Assembly: GCA_949427775.1 (NCBI GenBank)
Contig: CASQEL010000018.1
Coordinates: 1 to 14,105 of the forward strand
Source of the DNA: an uncultured Desulfovibrionaceae bacterium
Lineage (GTDB): Bacteria; Desulfobacterota; Desulfovibrionia; Desulfovibrionales; Desulfovibrionaceae
DNA: 14,105 nucleotides
Reading direction: 5' to 3'
The stretch's first letter is position 1. The number at the start of each line of letters is the position of its first letter. Of this stretch, positions 1 to 6,123 are shown piece by piece. Both the position numbers and the translations under genes were made by a program. Under the pieces are notes generated by a model. It saw nothing but the letters and a program-made list of their open reading frames with translations, made no database searches and was not told the origin of the DNA.

Positions 1-112
1 CCGCGTTTTTCGGCGAATGATCTTGACGCAAAATACGAAGTATTTTGTGTTATGAAATACTAGATAAAAAAATCTGGAGAAGGGCGGAGGCAAAAAAACG
101 TAAAAAAAGTGC
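1..112. other. Left edge, no assigned gene
   Basis: No gene can be assigned here. Plus-strand frame 1 is open from the edge to a TAG at 61-63, giving 20 codons that end in VFCVMKY. This could be the tail of a gene outside the window, but nothing in it is recognisable. An AT-rich inverted repeat lies at 29-47 (CAAAATAC, loop GAA, GTATTTTG) just after a TTGACG at 23-28. It has no T-tract, so it is not an obvious terminator. Positions 91-110 are A-rich and may act as an upstream promoter element for the tRNA gene. Confidence 0.3.
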
Positions 113-141
113 TTGCCAAACGAAAAAGTCCGGCGTACAAG
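113..141 (+). promoter_or_regulatory. Probable promoter of the tRNA-His gene
   Basis: A TTGCCA -35-like hexamer (113-118) is followed, after a 17-bp spacer, by TACAAG (136-141) as a -10-like hexamer. A-rich runs lie directly upstream (91-110), as is common at stable-RNA promoters. The predicted start, near 147-149, falls a few bases before the tRNA 5' end. The assignment rests on sequence only, and the -10 match is 4 of 6. Confidence 0.5.
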
Positions 142-151
142 GTCAGTCTAC

Positions 152-228
152 GGCGGATGTAGCTCAGTTGGTAGAGCACCTGGTTGTGGCCCAGGTGGCC
201 GTGGGTTCAAGCCCCATCATTCGCCCCA
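152..228 (+). tRNA. tRNA-His (anticodon GTG)
   Basis: A complete cloverleaf can be folded by eye. The acceptor stem is 153-159 with 218-224, seven pairs including one G-U. The D-stem GCTC/GAGC is 162-165/174-177. The anticodon stem CCTGG/CCAGG encloses anticodon GTG at 186-188. The T-stem is 201-205/213-217, with loop TTCAAGC. G152 sits at position -1 opposite C225 at position 73; this extra G-1:C73 pair is the hallmark of tRNA-His and the main histidyl-tRNA synthetase identity element. The 3' CCA is encoded at 226-228. The gene appears to be a stand-alone unit, with its own promoter-like sequence and a terminator right after it. Confidence 0.97.
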
Positions 229-242
229 CATTTCGTTCTCCT

Positions 243-277
243 CCCCCATGCTTGGCGGCATGGGGGATTTCTTTTTT
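243..277 (+). terminator. Intrinsic terminator of tRNA-His
   Basis: A perfect 9-bp stem, CCCCCATGC (243-251) with GCATGGGGG (258-266), encloses a 6-nt loop. It is followed by a T-rich tract (268-277, ending TTTTTT). It starts 15 nt after the encoded CCA, so it almost certainly ends the tRNA transcript. Confidence 0.87.
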
Positions 278-290
278 CCGGTCGCGTGCG

Positions 291-313
291 CCGCGGGGTG
301 ACGCGGATTTTTT
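291..313 (+). terminator. Possible second (back-up) terminator
   Basis: A short GC-rich hairpin, CCGCG (291-295) with CGCGG (302-306), is followed by A and six T (308-313). The stem is only 5 bp, and a competing pairing, CGCGT 283-287 with ACGCG 301-305, is possible. It may be a fail-safe terminator behind the stronger one at 243-277, or chance. Confidence 0.4.
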
Positions 314-648
314 CGGCATGTCCCGTGTCTGAAAGCCTGTGCGTAACGTGCGGCGCTATTCATTTGAGAAAAATTTAATTATCAAAAAAATACGTCCGGA
401 CGGCAATTTTCCTGAAGCATGGAATTTCCCTCAAAATACGTGCGAATGGCGTCTTTTGGCGTATAATTTCCTGTTTTTTCTCAAAACACCGATTGTTTTC
501 AAATATTGATTGCAAGATCAAACAAGATTTGCCGTCTTGACGCTCCAATGTGCTCTGTGTAGGTTTGGTATCGTGGGAGCATCTATAAGTTGTTGAGAAC
601 CCGTATATGTAGTGTCGAAGCAACAGCACAATGGAGGATGAGATTCTC
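314..648 (+). promoter_or_regulatory. AT-rich upstream region of acs
   Basis: This stretch has no supportable gene and is clearly AT-rich between about 360 and 600, unlike the flanking coding DNA. Promoter-like elements are TTGACG at 537-542, a 17-bp spacer and TAGGTT at 560-565 (weak -10), and a perfect but unpartnered TATAAT at 462-467. No clear sigma-54 (GG-N10-GC) site or known regulator palindrome was seen. A GGAGG at 633-637 serves the acs start. The length suggests a regulated promoter or a long leader, but the actual start site cannot be fixed from sequence. Confidence 0.35.
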
Positions 649-2637
649 ATGTCCCAGGAACGCATCACCACACTGTTGACAGAGCAGCGCAGCTATGTCC
701 CCCCTGTTCATGGCAAATCCACAGCATGGATTCGCAGTCATGAAGAATATGAAGCCATCTGTCGCAAGGCGCAGGAAGATCCTGACGGCTTCTGGGGAAC
801 ACGAGCACAGCAGTTGCTGCACTGGTTCAGACCGTGGAATCAGGTGTTGAAGTCCGACCCGGAAGCATACAAGTACGAATGGTTTGCCGGTGGACGCCTG
901 AACGCCGCGTTCAACTGCATCGACCGCCACCTTATCAGCGGACGCCGCAACAAGGCGGCGCTTATCTGGCAGGGTGAGCGTGAAAGCGAGGTCCGCTGCT
1001 ATACTTATCAGATGCTCTACACGGAAGTATGTCGCATAGCCTCCGCGTTGAGCTCGCTGCGGGTGCGCAAGGGGGACAGGGTCGCGCTGTATATGCCCAT
1101 GATTCCCGAATTGATCATCGCCATGCTGGCCTGCGCGCGCATCGGCGCCATTCATACGACCATCTTTTCCGGGTATGCCGAAGGCGGCGTGCGCAGTCGT
1201 ATTCAGGACTCCAAGGCCAAAGTCGTGATCACGGCCGACGCGGCCATGCGTGCCGGAAAGCCCAAACCGCTCAAGGCCAACCTGGACCCCATCCTGGAAA
1301 AATGCCCCTCCGTGGCCCATGTGGTGGTGGTCAACCGCGCCAATCAGGAAGTCAACATGGATCGTCGCCGCGATATCTGGTGGCATGATCTGCTGGACGA
1401 CTTCACCCTGGATGCGGATTTTCCCTGTGAATCCATGGACGCCAACGATACCCTGTTTCTGCTGCACACCAGCGGCAGCACAGGAAAGCCCACAGGCGTC
1501 ATGCACGCCACGGGCGGATATCTGACCTATGCCGCGCACACGACCCAGTGGGTCTTCGACATGCGCGACGACGACGTATACTGGTGCACGGCCGATGTGG
1601 GCTGGATTACCGGCCATACCTACATGGTCTACGGTCCGCTGGCCCTGGGAGCCACTACGGTCATGTTCGAAGGCGTGCCCAACTGGCCCAAGCCGGACCG
1701 CTACTGGAGCATCGTGGAAAAATTCCGCGTCAACATCCTGTATACCGCGCCTACGGTCATCCGTTCTCTCATGCGGGTGGGCGAAGCCTGGACGGAACGC
1801 TATGATTTGTCCTCGCTGCGGATTCTCGGTTCCGTGGGCGAACCCATCAATCCAGAAGCCTGGATGTGGTATCGCACCCATATCGGCCGGGACGAACTGC
1901 CGGTGATCGATACCTGGTGGCAGACGGAAACCGGCGGAGCCATGATCGCCGCCTTGCCGTACGCCACCAAGCTGAAACCCGGCTCGGCCTCGTTTCCGCT
2001 GCCGGGTATCGACGCCGCCGTGGTCAGCGGCGACGGTTCCGAGGAATCCGATGAAGGCGGGCATCTGATCATCCGCAGACCCTGGCCCGGCATGATGCAG
2101 GGCGTGTACGGCAATCCGGAGAAATACCGTTCCTACTTCGAGCGCTTCGGCGCCTACCAGTCGGGAGACGGAGCACGGGTGGACGAGGATGGATATTTTT
2201 GGATTCTGGGGCGTATCGACGATTCCATCAATGTTTCCGGCCATCGTCTTTCCACGTCGGAAATAGAGTCCGTGCTGGCGGCTCATCCCCAGGTGGCGGA
2301 GGCCGCCGTAGTGCCCATGCCGCACGATTTGAAAGGCGAAAGCATTTATGCGTACGTCACTTTGGTGGATGATGCGCCCTGGTCCGAAGCCTTGCGCAAG
2401 GAACTGCGCGACGTTGTGCGTCGCGATATCGGTCCTTTGGCCACGCCCGAAATCATCCAGTTTGTCGGGAGCATGCCGAAAACGTGCTCCGGCAAGATCA
2501 TCCGGCGCATGCTGCGCAAGGTGGCGGCGGGCGTGTATGAGGATTTCGGCGATGTCACCACATTGGCGCATCCCGAGGTCATGGATGCAATCATTGCGGG
2601 GTGCAGAAATCTGAAAGAAGGCCGCCCGGAAAGGTAA
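649..2637 (+). CDS. acs: Acetyl-CoA synthetase (AMP-forming)
   Basis: This 662-residue protein has the length and architecture of cytosolic Acs, which makes acetyl-CoA from acetate, ATP and CoA through acetyl-adenylate. Motifs in order are the ATP-binding loop HTSGSTGKPTG (about 272-282), the VGWITGHTYMVYGPLALGAT core, WWQTETGG (W423-W424, where a Trp normally restricts the pocket to acetate), the hinge region GRIDDSINVSGHRLST, and the C-terminal catalytic lysine motif PKTCSGK with K616. K616 is the residue usually acetylated to switch Acs off. The motif has Cys where enterobacterial Acs has Arg (PKTRSGK). The ATG at 649 is preferred over one at 631 because GGAGG lies at 633-637; starting at 631 would bury it and leave no ribosome site. 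The gene stands alone on the plus strand between the tRNA terminator and a convergent terminator. Propionyl-CoA synthetase is a less likely alternative. Confidence 0.95.
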   Translation: MSQERITTLLTEQRSYVPPVHGKSTAWIRSHEEYEAICRKAQEDPDGFWGTRAQQLLHWFRPWNQVLKSDPEAYKYEWFAGGRLNAAFNCIDRHLISGRRNKAALIWQGERESEVRCYTYQMLYTEVCRIASALSSLRVRKGDRVALYMPMIPELIIAMLACARIGAIHTTIFSGYAEGGVRSRIQDSKAKVVITADAAMRAGKPKPLKANLDPILEKCPSVAHVVVVNRANQEVNMDRRRDIWWHDLLDDFTLDADFPCESMDANDTLFLLHTSGSTGKPTGVMHATGGYLTYAAHTTQWVFDMRDDDVYWCTADVGWITGHTYMVYGPLALGATTVMFEGVPNWPKPDRYWSIVEKFRVNILYTAPTVIRSLMRVGEAWTERYDLSSLRILGSVGEPINPEAWMWYRTHIGRDELPVIDTWWQTETGGAMIAALPYATKLKPGSASFPLPGIDAAVVSGDGSEESDEGGHLIIRRPWPGMMQGVYGNPEKYRSYFERFGAYQSGDGARVDEDGYFWILGRIDDSINVSGHRLSTSEIESVLAAHPQVAEAAVVPMPHDLKGESIYAYVTLVDDAPWSEALRKELRDVVRRDIGPLATPEIIQFVGSMPKTCSGKIIRRMLRKVAAGVYEDFGDVTTLAHPEVMDAIIAGCRNLKEGRPER

Positions 2638-2830
2638 CCTCCCCGGCCGGGGCAGTATCGTGCGGAGCAGAGCCCCGGAAACGCATTTTGGCGGCAACGG
2701 GAACCGCCGCCGGTGATAAAAGCGGGAGCGTGTCGTCATCGAGGGGGATGAGCGACAGGGAGCGCGCGGAGGCGCGGTTTGCTGTTCTGAAAGTTGTTCC
2801 GCTCCAAGGCAGCCCGCGGACTGAAACAAT
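2638..2830. other. GC-rich structured spacer after acs
   Basis: No credible gene is seen. The spacer holds a perfect 12-bp palindrome, CCCCGGCCGGGG (2641-2652), starting 4 nt after the acs stop. It also has a possible longer stem, CCGGGGC 2647-2653 with GCCCCGG 2672-2678, and a GGCGGC/GCCGCC pair (2690-2695 with 2706-2711). These could protect the acs mRNA 3' end, but no T-tract follows. Open frames across it run out of acs or through the terminator hairpin and resemble nothing. Confidence 0.4.
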
Positions 2831-2831
2831 G

Positions 2832-2876
2832 ACAGGGCGTTCCGCATATGCCGGAACGCCCTGTTTCATGTCTTTT
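2832..2876. terminator. Two-way intrinsic terminator between acs and dapA
   Basis: A perfect 13-bp stem, ACAGGGCGTTCCG (2832-2844) with CGGAACGCCCTGT (2852-2864), encloses a 7-nt loop. On the plus strand it is followed by TTTC-ATGTC-TTTT. On the minus strand it is followed by a poorer T-rich stretch (CATTGTTTCA). It lies between convergent genes and probably ends acs transcripts and catches dapA read-through. Confidence 0.75.
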
Positions 2877-2945
2877 CCGGTAGCCGCCGTTGCCGGAACT
2901 CTACGCCAAAAAATCATGCAAAAAACAGTGCGCCGCTCTTTTCCA

Positions 2946-2970
2946 TAAAATGGCATGGAGCCGCCATGCC
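2946..2970 (-). terminator. Probable terminator of dapA
   Basis: The 7-bp stem GGCATGG/CCATGCC (2952-2958 with 2964-2970) has a 5-nt loop and starts 10 nt past the dapA stop. On the minus strand it is followed by ATTTTAT. The T-tract is short, so efficiency is uncertain; the larger hairpin at 2832-2864 may back it up. Confidence 0.5.
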
Positions 2971-2979
2971 GGAAAATGT

Positions 2980-3858
2980 TTACAGCAGCCCCCCTTCGCG
3001 CAGCGCGGCGCGAAGTTTTTCAAGGTTGGCGTCGGCCAGAGGACACAGAGGCAGCCGGAATTCCAGGTCCATGAGTCCCATCATGGCGACCGCCGTTTTG
3101 ACCGGAATGGGGTTGGTTTCCAGGAACATGGCCCTGTTCAGCGGCGCCAGTTCAAAGTGGAGTCTGCGGGCCGTGGCCATATCTCCGGTTTTGAAGGCGT
3201 TGTACAGGGCCGCCATTTTGGCCGGAGCCACGTTTGAGGTGACGGAAATGACGCCGCTGCCGCCGAGAGAGAGCAGGGGGAGCACGGTAAAATCATCCCC
3301 TGACAACACTTGAAATGCCGGAGGACAGTTTTCCAGCACGTCCGACGCTTGGGCCAGGTTGCCGGTGGCCTCCTTGATGCCGACGATGTTGGGCAGTTCC
3401 CTGGACAGGCGTCCTATGGTGGCGGGCAACAGATTGCACCCGGTACGCCCCGGAACATTATAAGGCACCAAAGGCAGATCCACCGCTTCGGCGACGGCTT
3501 TGAAGTGGCGGTACAGACCTTCCTGCGTAGGCTTGTTGTAGTAGGGAGTGATGAGCAATGCGCCGTCCGCCCCGGCCTTTTTGGCGAATTCGGCCAGCCG
3601 AATGGCTTCCGACGTGTTGTTGGAACCGGCGCCCGCAAGCACGGGGACACGCCCTTTGGCCTGATCGATGCATATTTCGATCACGCGTTCGTGTTCCTCA
3701 TGCGTCAGGGTGGCGGATTCCCCCGTGGTTCCGCAGGGAACCAGCCCGTGGATGCCCTGTTCGATTTGCCATTCAACGAATCGGCGGTAGCGTTCTTCAT
3801 CCACAGCGCCGTTTTTGAACGGCGTCACCAATGCGGTAAATGCGCCTGTAAACTGCAT
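2980..3858 (-). CDS. dapA: 4-Hydroxy-tetrahydrodipicolinate synthase
   Basis: This 292-residue TIM-barrel aldolase condenses pyruvate and aspartate semialdehyde. It is the first committed step to diaminopimelate and lysine. Length and numbering match E. coli DapA closely: GTTGES with T44 and T45, Y107, Y133, R138 (GRTG) and the Schiff-base lysine K162 in GIKEATG. Residues at the known lysine feedback site, H53, H56, E84 and Y106, are also present, so inhibition by lysine is likely (inference). ATG 3858 is chosen because MQFTGAFTALVTPF is the usual N-terminus and AAGGAG lies 8 nt upstream; a GTG three codons earlier would overlap that site. A second, out-of-frame ATG with its own strong ribosome site lies 28 nt upstream. 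The 167-bp gap from the HU gene has no clear terminator, so co-transcription is possible. Confidence 0.97.
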   Translation of the reverse strand: MQFTGAFTALVTPFKNGAVDEERYRRFVEWQIEQGIHGLVPCGTTGESATLTHEEHERVIEICIDQAKGRVPVLAGAGSNNTSEAIRLAEFAKKAGADGALLITPYYNKPTQEGLYRHFKAVAEAVDLPLVPYNVPGRTGCNLLPATIGRLSRELPNIVGIKEATGNLAQASDVLENCPPAFQVLSGDDFTVLPLLSLGGSGVISVTSNVAPAKMAALYNAFKTGDMATARRLHFELAPLNRAMFLETNPIPVKTAVAMMGLMDLEFRLPLCPLADANLEKLRAALREGGLL

Positions 3859-3886
3859 ACTGCACACTCCTTGTTTCTATCTGCAT
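3797..3886 (-). other. Overlapping upstream mini-ORF at the dapA start
   Basis: GGAGG (3894-3898) lies 7 nt before ATG 3886, a better ribosome site than most in this window. The frame encodes 29 residues (MQIETRSVQYA... to ...QKRRCG) and stops inside dapA, in a different frame. It has only one lysine codon, so it does not look like a classical lysine attenuator peptide. The two start regions share GTATGCAG, suggesting a small duplication. It could modulate dapA translation or be a relic; there is no direct evidence of translation. Confidence 0.3.
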
Positions 3887-3971
3887 ACAGATTCCTCCGC
3901 GGCAGATGCGCCATGGCGGAGAAAGGTGTACGGAGGCATTCCCCGGCATTTACGGAACATGTCCGGTGCGC

Positions 3972-3988
3972 GCCGGGGCGGCCCCGGC
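3972..3988 (-). other. GC hairpin between the HU/IHF gene and dapA
   Basis: GCCGGGG (3972-3978) pairs with CCCCGGC (3982-3988) around a 3-nt loop, 38 nt after the HU/IHF stop. No T-tract follows on either strand. It may slow exonucleases or partly reduce read-through into dapA, but it does not meet the form of an intrinsic terminator. Confidence 0.3.
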
Positions 3989-4025
3989 AGGAGGGAAGAG
4001 CGCCCGCGTGCCGATTGTCGAAAAG

Positions 4026-4301
4026 TTACTGGTTGAGGTATTCTTTGAGTTCTTTTCCGGCCCGGAAGAACGGCAGGACTTTGGGGCGCACGACGACGCT
4101 GTCGCCGGTTTTGGGATTGCGCCCGGCATATCCTTCGTATTCCTTGATTTTGAAGCTCCCGAACCCGCGGATTTCCACGCGTTCACCCGCCAGCAGAGAG
4201 TCTTTCATGCAGTCGACAAACGTGTTGACCACGAGCGCGGCATCCTCCATGGGCAGATTGGTTTCTTCCGCAAGATTTTTTATCAGCTCGCTTTTATTCA
4301 T
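4026..4301 (-). CDS. HU/IHF-family DNA-binding protein
   Basis: This 91-residue small nucleoid protein bends DNA in the minor groove. It has the family layout: an N-terminal helical dimer region (MNKSELIKNLAEET...), the ERVEIRGFGSF signature (40-50), and a beta-arm with RNPKTGD (61-67) whose P63 is the intercalating proline. RNPKTGD and GKELKEYLN resemble IHF subunits as much as HU, so it could be an IHF-beta-like protein; I do not assign a symbol. ATG 4301 starts the conserved N-terminus and has GGAG 8 nt upstream; a longer in-frame reading upstream is non-conserved. A 149-bp AT-rich leader separates it from the FlhG-like gene and holds promoter-like hexamers, so it may be transcribed on its own. 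Confidence 0.95.
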   Translation of the reverse strand: MNKSELIKNLAEETNLPMEDAALVVNTFVDCMKDSLLAGERVEIRGFGSFKIKEYEGYAGRNPKTGDSVVVRPKVLPFFRAGKELKEYLNQ

Positions 4302-4394
4302 CGGTGTACTCCGGGGCAAGATTCTGAAAAATGTGGGGCCAGAAAAACAACACGCTGAAGACGGTAAACGTCGTGTCCCAAAAACGCAACGCGT

Positions 4395-4422
4395 TAAATA
4401 GCCTAGCGAAATTTTTTTACAA
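4395..4422 (-). promoter_or_regulatory. Candidate promoter of the HU/IHF gene
   Basis: Minus-strand TTGTAA (4417-4422) is followed after 16 bp by TATTTA (4395-4400). An alternative is TTGAAA (4436-4441) with 16 bp to TAAAAA (4414-4419). The stretch is strongly AT-rich. The palindrome AACGCGTT (4388-4395) overlaps the end of the first -10. Neither match is near-consensus. Confidence 0.37.
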
Positions 4423-4450
4423 GGTAAATATGCTTTTTCAAGCGCCGCGC

Positions 4451-5257
4451 TTACGGCAACGGTGCGGTCAGAGGCGGACGATCCGCCAGCCAATCCAGCA
4501 TATTCATGCGGATCTGCTGCAACCGGGCGGCCACGGCCTGGAGATCCTGTCCGGCGGGCGAACCCGGAAAACAGCGCAGCAAGGGTTCCTGCCGCCGTAC
4601 GGCATCCACCAGCTTGCGGTCGTTGCGCACCGCGCCGAGCAACACAGGTTCGATGCCCAGAAAACGCTTGCAGGCGCCGTGCAGTCGGGCGAAGGTGTAC
4701 TGTTCCTCCTTTTTGCTTTCCGTCTGGTTCACCAGCACCATGAAGTCGCGGATGTTGTAGCGGCTGGACATCACCTTGATGATGGCATAGCTGTCCGTCA
4801 AAGAGGTGGGTTCCGGCGTGATGACGATGATGCGCAGGGCCACCATGGAGGCAAATGCCTGCACCACGTCGTTGATGCCCGCGCCCAGATCCAGGAAGAC
4901 GAAATCGTAATTGTCGAGCGTCGGTTCCAGGCGGTCGAGCAGCAGACTGCGCATGTCCGCATCCATGTCTATCAGCTCCGGCACGCCGGAGGCGGCCGGA
5001 AGCACTTCAAATCCGTTGTCCACCGTATGCAGCACGTCGTCGACGGCGGCGTTGCCCAGCAGCACGTCCTGCAGATTGCCTTCCGGAGCGATGCCCAGCA
5101 GCACGTCCAGATTGGCCAATCCCAGATCGCAGTCCATGAGCAGCGTGCGAAATCCGGCCTGATGCAGGGCGCAGCCGAGATTGAGGGAAATGTTGGTCTT
5201 GCCCACGCCCCCCTTGCCGCTCATGATGGCGACACTGAGTGTCATGTTTGTTCTCAT
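4451..5257 (-). CDS. MinD/FlhG-type ParA-family ATPase
   Basis: This 268-residue P-loop ATPase of the MinD/ParA class has the deviant Walker A SGKGGVGKT (13-21, signature K15 and K20), switch I DCDLGLAN with D44, and Walker B FLDLGAG with D123. The ITPEPTSLTDSYAIIK stretch (146-161) is typical of FlhG/YlxH/FleN, which set flagellar number and position. The protein starts almost at the P-loop, so the N-terminal DQAxxLR segment by which FlhG activates FlhF is absent. No flagellar gene is in the window, so the flagellar role is inferred. The C-terminus (QQIRMNMLDWL) could form an amphipathic membrane helix, as in MinD. Its ATG shares ATGA with the stop of the upstream GGDEF-like gene, with GAGAGGA just ahead, so the two are co-translated. 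A second ATG at 5245 has a poorer ribosome site. Confidence 0.88.
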   Translation of the reverse strand: MRTNMTLSVAIMSGKGGVGKTNISLNLGCALHQAGFRTLLMDCDLGLANLDVLLGIAPEGNLQDVLLGNAAVDDVLHTVDNGFEVLPAASGVPELIDMDADMRSLLLDRLEPTLDNYDFVFLDLGAGINDVVQAFASMVALRIIVITPEPTSLTDSYAIIKVMSSRYNIRDFMVLVNQTESKKEEQYTFARLHGACKRFLGIEPVLLGAVRNDRKLVDAVRRQEPLLRCFPGSPAGQDLQAVAARLQQIRMNMLDWLADRPPLTAPLP

Positions 5258-6123
5258 GATTCCTCTCCGCCGGAGAATAGAAAACGTTTTTCGTCGGAAT
5301 GCACCAGAGTTTTGCGTTCGGACAGGGGATGCTCCGGGCGACGACAGACACGCACGCTGCCGCCGCCTGAATGCTGCACGCTTTTCAGGGCCGCGACAGC
5401 CTGCTCCAGCAGCGATTCCGCCGTAAGGGTGCTGCCCGTGCCGCTGGCGATGCCGGCGGAAAAGCGGGCGTGAAATGTTTCGTGATCGCATCGCAGGGGC
5501 GTGGTCGCATAAATTTTGGAAATGCGTTCCGTCATGGCCTGGGCCTTGAATGCCCCGGCCCCCGGAAGAATGAGCACGTACTGCCCCGGTCCCAGCCGTC
5601 CGAGGCTGTCGCAGGGCTGCGTGCCCATGCGGATGCAGCGGATCAGCTCCAGACCGGCCTGATGCAGGCCGTTTTGGCCGTGGGTGCGGAGAATGTCCCC
5701 TATGTTGTCCAGGGCAAAAGACACCAGCGACAGCTCCGAGCGTCCCCGATGGGCGCGGTTGACCTCCATTTCCAACTGCCGGAGAAGCGGCGCGGCGTTC
5801 AGGGCGCCGGTGAGAGCGTCGGTATTGTCGGTCAGCACGGTTTCGTCGGCCAGGTGAGTCAACCGGCAGGTAAGGCCGGATTCTCCCTCGGGATCAAGCT
5901 CCACGGCGCACCACCCCTCCAGGAGCGTTTCGGCGCACAGACGCTGCCAGGACGCCAGATCCATGCCTTCGATAACGCGGGCCACCATCAACAGGGACTT
6001 GACGCCGCGAGGTTCCGCGTCGTGCGCCAGAGCGCCGTGCAGTCGCCGCAATTCCTTCAGCAGCTTTTGCGCCTCGGGCGAGGTTTCGGAAACTCTCTCC
6101 GGAGTATCAGTGTGCTTGACCAT
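5254..6123 (-). CDS. Degenerate GGDEF-domain protein
   Basis: This 289-residue soluble protein has an N-terminal helical region of about 95 residues with no recognised domain and a GGDEF-like fold from about 100 to 250. Landmarks are TDALTGALNAAPLLRQLEMEV (the family's D-xLTGLxNR start) and RLGPGQYVLILP, where GGDEF has become GPGQY (178-182). The metal-binding DxD..FK..ND stretch is also shortened (LDNIGDILRTHG). It should not make c-di-GMP; a binding or scaffold role is possible (inference). No signal peptide or membrane segment is seen. ATG 6123 lies inside the last codons of prfB (17-nt overlap) and has no good ribosome site, so translation probably depends on ribosomes finishing prfB. 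Its stop overlaps the ATPase start by 4 nt, suggesting that the two proteins are made in step. Confidence 0.82.
   Translation of the reverse strand: MVKHTDTPERVSETSPEAQKLLKELRRLHGALAHDAEPRGVKSLLMVARVIEGMDLASWQRLCAETLLEGWCAVELDPEGESGLTCRLTHLADETVLTDNTDALTGALNAAPLLRQLEMEVNRAHRGRSELSLVSFALDNIGDILRTHGQNGLHQAGLELIRCIRMGTQPCDSLGRLGPGQYVLILPGAGAFKAQAMTERISKIYATTPLRCDHETFHARFSAGIASGTGSTLTAESLLEQAVAALKSVQHSGGGSVRVCRRPEHPLSERKTLVHSDEKRFLFSGGEES

Noticed and set aside
152..228. tRNA-His as an integration site for a mobile element
   Set aside because: No integrase, no partial tRNA copy downstream and no direct repeat of the tRNA 3' end was seen in the window.
45..332. Short plus-strand open frames over tRNA-His
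   Set aside because: They read through the tRNA cloverleaf and its terminator; the peptides have no protein features.
583..2847. 754-codon open frame on the minus strand covering all of acs
   Set aside because: It is antisense to a full-length Acs with every family motif intact, has low-complexity His/Gly/Asp-rich sequence typical of a shadow frame in GC-rich DNA, and begins inside the terminator hairpin.
2591..2956. Small open frames on both strands in the acs-dapA gap
   Set aside because: They overlap the acs end or run through both terminator hairpins, lack ribosome sites and show no conserved-looking sequence.
3859..4025. Lysine riboswitch upstream of dapA
   Set aside because: The gap is only 167 nt and I could not recognise the L-box core or a terminator/antiterminator pair; a covariance search would settle it.
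4432..4448. Terminator after the FlhG-like gene (AAGCG/CGCTT hairpin)
   Set aside because: The stem is only 5 bp with a 3-nt loop and is followed by A residues, not T, on the minus strand.
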